From JBBSHJ01 sp038253135 (GTDB lineage Bacteria > Actinomycetota > Actinomycetes > Mycobacteriales > QHCD01): a stretch of 7,246 nt of DNA. The stretch's first letter is position 1; the number at the start of each line of letters is the position of its first letter. Made by a program: the position numbers and the translations under genes. Shown here one piece after another: positions 5,930-7,246 of the stretch. The stretch lies in the NCBI GenBank assembly GCA_038253135.1, contig JBBSHJ010000134.1, forward strand, positions 1-7,246, in the 5' to 3' direction. The notes under the pieces were generated by a model, which saw nothing but the letters and a program-made list of their open reading frames with translations, was not told where the DNA came from and made no database searches.

Positions 5930-6904
5930 TCAGCCCAATACGGTCCAGAGTTGGTGGAAGCCGGCGGCGATCTGGCCCACCGACAGGTCTTGTCGACGCG
6001 CAGGCACCGCCGGCGGGCGGTGGTGATCAGGCGGGCGGCCACGTGCAGCACGCGGTAGCGGAAGGTGACGATCTTGCAGCGGCCCCGCTCCGTGGTCTGG
6101 GCGAAGCAGATCAGCTTGGTCCAGCAGGGTCAAATCGACCGCGGTGAGTACGACCTGCAGCCAGGCGGCGTTGTCGGCGAACCCGCGGCAGGGCAGGCTA
6201 CGCATGCCAGTGGCCCTGGCCTCGCCGATGCGGTCCTCGACCCAGGCGTGCTGGCGGTGCCGCAGTTCGAGTCCGGGCGCCGCCAACGCCTGATCGAGCA
6301 CCGTGACGTGATCGGCGGCGGTGTTCGACCCGGTATTTGCCCGCCCGCAGCAGCCCGGCCAACGCCTCCCCACCGGCGATGTCCGGGCGGTCCAAAAAAC
6401 CCAGCAACGGGTGGAACCCGAACTCCGTTTCCACGTCGCCGCCGCGTTCTCCTTCTCGCTATGGGCGATCACCACGCTGGCGTCAAAGTCCAGCCGCAAC
6501 TCCTGACCCAGATCCGGTGCCGCCCCAGCCACCCAGGCCCGCGCCCGGGCATCCGAGCGTGCCCGGGCCACCCCGGCCAGATGCTGCGGATCGACCCGGT
6601 TCAGTACCCGCCACGTTGTCGGCATCGACGCCACCGCACCGAACAACTCCGACCGATCGGCCAGCACCGAGATCCCGCTGATCGCGTCCGCGCCATCGGC
6701 TACCGCGACCGCCAGATCACAAAACACCCGCCCCGGCCGATGGATCGGCACCCCGTCATAGGTATCCAGCAGCGCCGCCGTCACACCATCGACCAGGCCG
6801 ATCTCAACCGCCAACTCCCGCAACAGCCCTGACCCCGGCATGCGAGACCACCCGGACCCATCCGCGCTGACCTTGACCCGCCGGCCACCCTTGCTACGCT
6901 TCAC
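5930..6904 (-). pseudogene. IS1380-family transposase, multiply frameshifted and internally deleted
   Basis: From GTG at 6904 the protein starts VKRSKGGRRVKVSADGSG and continues with family-typical DGVTAALLDTYDG, FCDLAVAVADGADAISGI, DRSELFGAVASMPTTWRVL and LRLDFDASVVIAHSEKENAA (the first catalytic Asp region). Near 6430 it shifts frame (FGFHPLLGFLDRPDIAGGEA continues in another frame), returns near 6337 (SNTAADHVTVLDQAL), jumps near 6280 directly to GLELRHRQHAWVEDRI, shifts again near 6121 (WTKLICFAQTTERGRCKIV) and returns near 5975 to finish QIAAGFHQLWTVLG and TGA at 5930. The direct join at 6280 omits the central segment of more than 100 residues expected in the family, including the second catalytic Asp. 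The element cannot make an active transposase. No matching right-end terminal repeat is evident between 5700 and 5930. Confidence 0.85.
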
Positions 6905-6906
6905 CC

Positions 6907-6980
6907 GCAAAGTGCCTCTCTGCGAGGGATTTCTGGACTCTCGCAAGCCCAAGTCTCCCTTACAGAGCAGGCACTTTCGC
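6907..6980. repeat. 74-base quasi-palindrome at the 5' end of the IS1380 remnant
   Basis: The outer arms GCAAAGTGCCTCTCTG (6907-6922) and CAGAGCAGGCACTTTCGC (6963-6980) are inverted copies differing by two one-base gaps. Inside, TGCGAG (6921-6926) and CTCGCA (6940-6945) form a second stem. The structure ends three bases before the transposase GTG, so its transcript would fold over the translation start region. It may be the IS left-end terminal and subterminal repeats or a separate small palindromic element. Confidence 0.6.
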
Positions 6981-6986
6981 ATTCAT

Positions 6987-6998
6987 CGACACGTGTCG
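6987..6998. repeat. Perfect 12-base palindrome CGACACGTGTCG
   Basis: An uninterrupted 12-base palindrome lies just outside the IS1380 hairpin in non-coding DNA. It could be a repressor site or part of the original IS target. There is no supporting partner site in the window. Confidence 0.35.
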
Positions 6999-7110
6999 CG
7001 CCCAACCCGGTGAACGAGCGAGGCTAACTGCCGACTTGCCTAGGATCTAACGAAATATCGGTGCGGGCCGACATCGACGCGCCAGTCCCAACCCTCGCCG
7101 ACGTCGAGGG
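6999..7110. other. Non-coding stretch between two IS remnants
   Basis: No open frame with protein character is seen on either strand. It includes a patch of lower GC (ctaggatctaacgaaatatc, about 7040-7059). It separates the IS1380 hairpin and palindrome from the putative IS256-like left end. Confidence 0.35.
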
Positions 7111-7140
7111 GACTGTAAATTTAGCGGTGTAACTCCTGAG
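7111..7140 (+). mobile_element. Putative left-end terminal repeat of an IS256-like element
   Basis: GACTGTAAATTTAGCGGTGT begins abruptly after GC-rich sequence and resembles the ends of IS256-family elements, which commonly carry a CTGTAAA...GTGTAA pattern a few tens of bases before the transposase start. The right end lies outside the window, so neither the inverted partner nor a target duplication can be checked. Confidence 0.4.
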
Positions 7141-7155
7141 GCTGAAGGAGCCACT

Positions 7156-7246
7156 GTGACTGATGTGATGACCGATGAGGACCGCCGCTCGGCGGTCGTG
7201 GCCGATGCCGGCGCCGCGGCGGCCGAGATGGACGAGCTGGACGAGC
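7156..7246 (+). CDS. N-terminus of a probable IS256-like transposase (runs off the window)
   Basis: GTG at 7156 follows GAAGGAG by five bases, a strong ribosome binding site that decides this start over the ATG at 7168. The 30 visible residues (VTDVMTDEDRRSAVVADAGA, then AAAEMDELDE) form an acidic, Ala-rich helix. IS256-type (Mutator-like) transposases of actinomycetes often begin with such a leader before the conserved LTGEGGLL-like segment, and the sequence upstream looks like an IS256 terminal repeat. That is the basis of the call; no diagnostic domain is inside the window, so another plus-strand gene is possible. The ribosome binding site AGGAG (7146-7150) can pair with CTCCT (7133-7137) across an eight-base loop, which could limit translation as in other IS elements. 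Confidence 0.5.
   Translation, partial: MTDVMTDEDRRSAVVADAGAAAAEMDELDE

Noticed and set aside
5371..6147. Plus-strand frame of 258 codons across the DinB-type gene and the IS1380 end
   Set aside because: It spans two unrelated minus-strand loci and has no protein-like features.
6065..6832. Plus-strand frame of 255 codons opposite the IS1380 transposase
   Set aside because: It is antisense of recognisable transposase blocks, with an Arg/Pro-rich translation typical of a shadow.
126..6950. Shared 11-mer CTCGCAAGCCC at 126-136 and at 6940-6950, beside two IS remnants
   Set aside because: Several matching 11-mers are expected by chance in a 7 kb window, and the flanking bases do not extend the match convincingly.
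1..7246. CRISPR array, tRNA, rRNA or riboswitch
   Set aside because: No regularly spaced direct repeats, no cloverleaf with conserved TTC loop, and no known riboswitch core were seen on either strand by eye.

Overview
The base composition (very high GC, strong G/C in third codon positions), GTG and TTG starts, and the protein families present (DUF664/DinB-type, DUF1905, IS1380, ISAzo13) point to a high-GC actinomycete, perhaps Micromonosporaceae or Streptomyces-like. The genus cannot be fixed from the sequence. The window is an accessory region scarred by insertion sequences. At the left edge is the C-terminal end of an ISAzo13-type transposase on the plus strand. At the right are a decayed IS1380-family transposase on the minus strand and, at the very edge, what looks like the left end and transposase start of an IS256-like element on the plus strand.

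Between the IS remnants nearly all genes lie on the minus strand. Read right to left in their own direction they are: a DinB/DUF664-type protein with an excellent ribosome binding site; a DUF1905 domain fused to a GNAT acetyltransferase; an AraC-type regulator split by an in-frame TGA; a CoA-binding-fold protein with a C-terminal frameshift; a single-component-looking Rieske ring-hydroxylating oxygenase; and a hypothetical protein with faint ADP-ribosyltransferase-like features whose 3' end runs into the ISAzo13 element. A short plus-strand ORF sits between the DinB and DUF1905 genes.

I do not see one coherent pathway. The AraC and CoA-binding genes are close together and on one strand, so they may once have been a regulator and target pair. 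The Rieske gene has a candidate promoter and operator-like palindrome of its own and no ferredoxin or reductase gene beside it. The damage (one nonsense codon, one frameshift, several frameshifts plus a deletion in IS1380, and a gene end overwritten by an IS) suggests a region losing function. I found no CRISPR array, tRNA or rRNA, and no convincing new multi-gene system. The most interesting single items are the DUF1905-GNAT fusion, the IS-truncated hypothetical protein, and the palindromes beside the Rieske gene and upstream of the IS1380 transposase.
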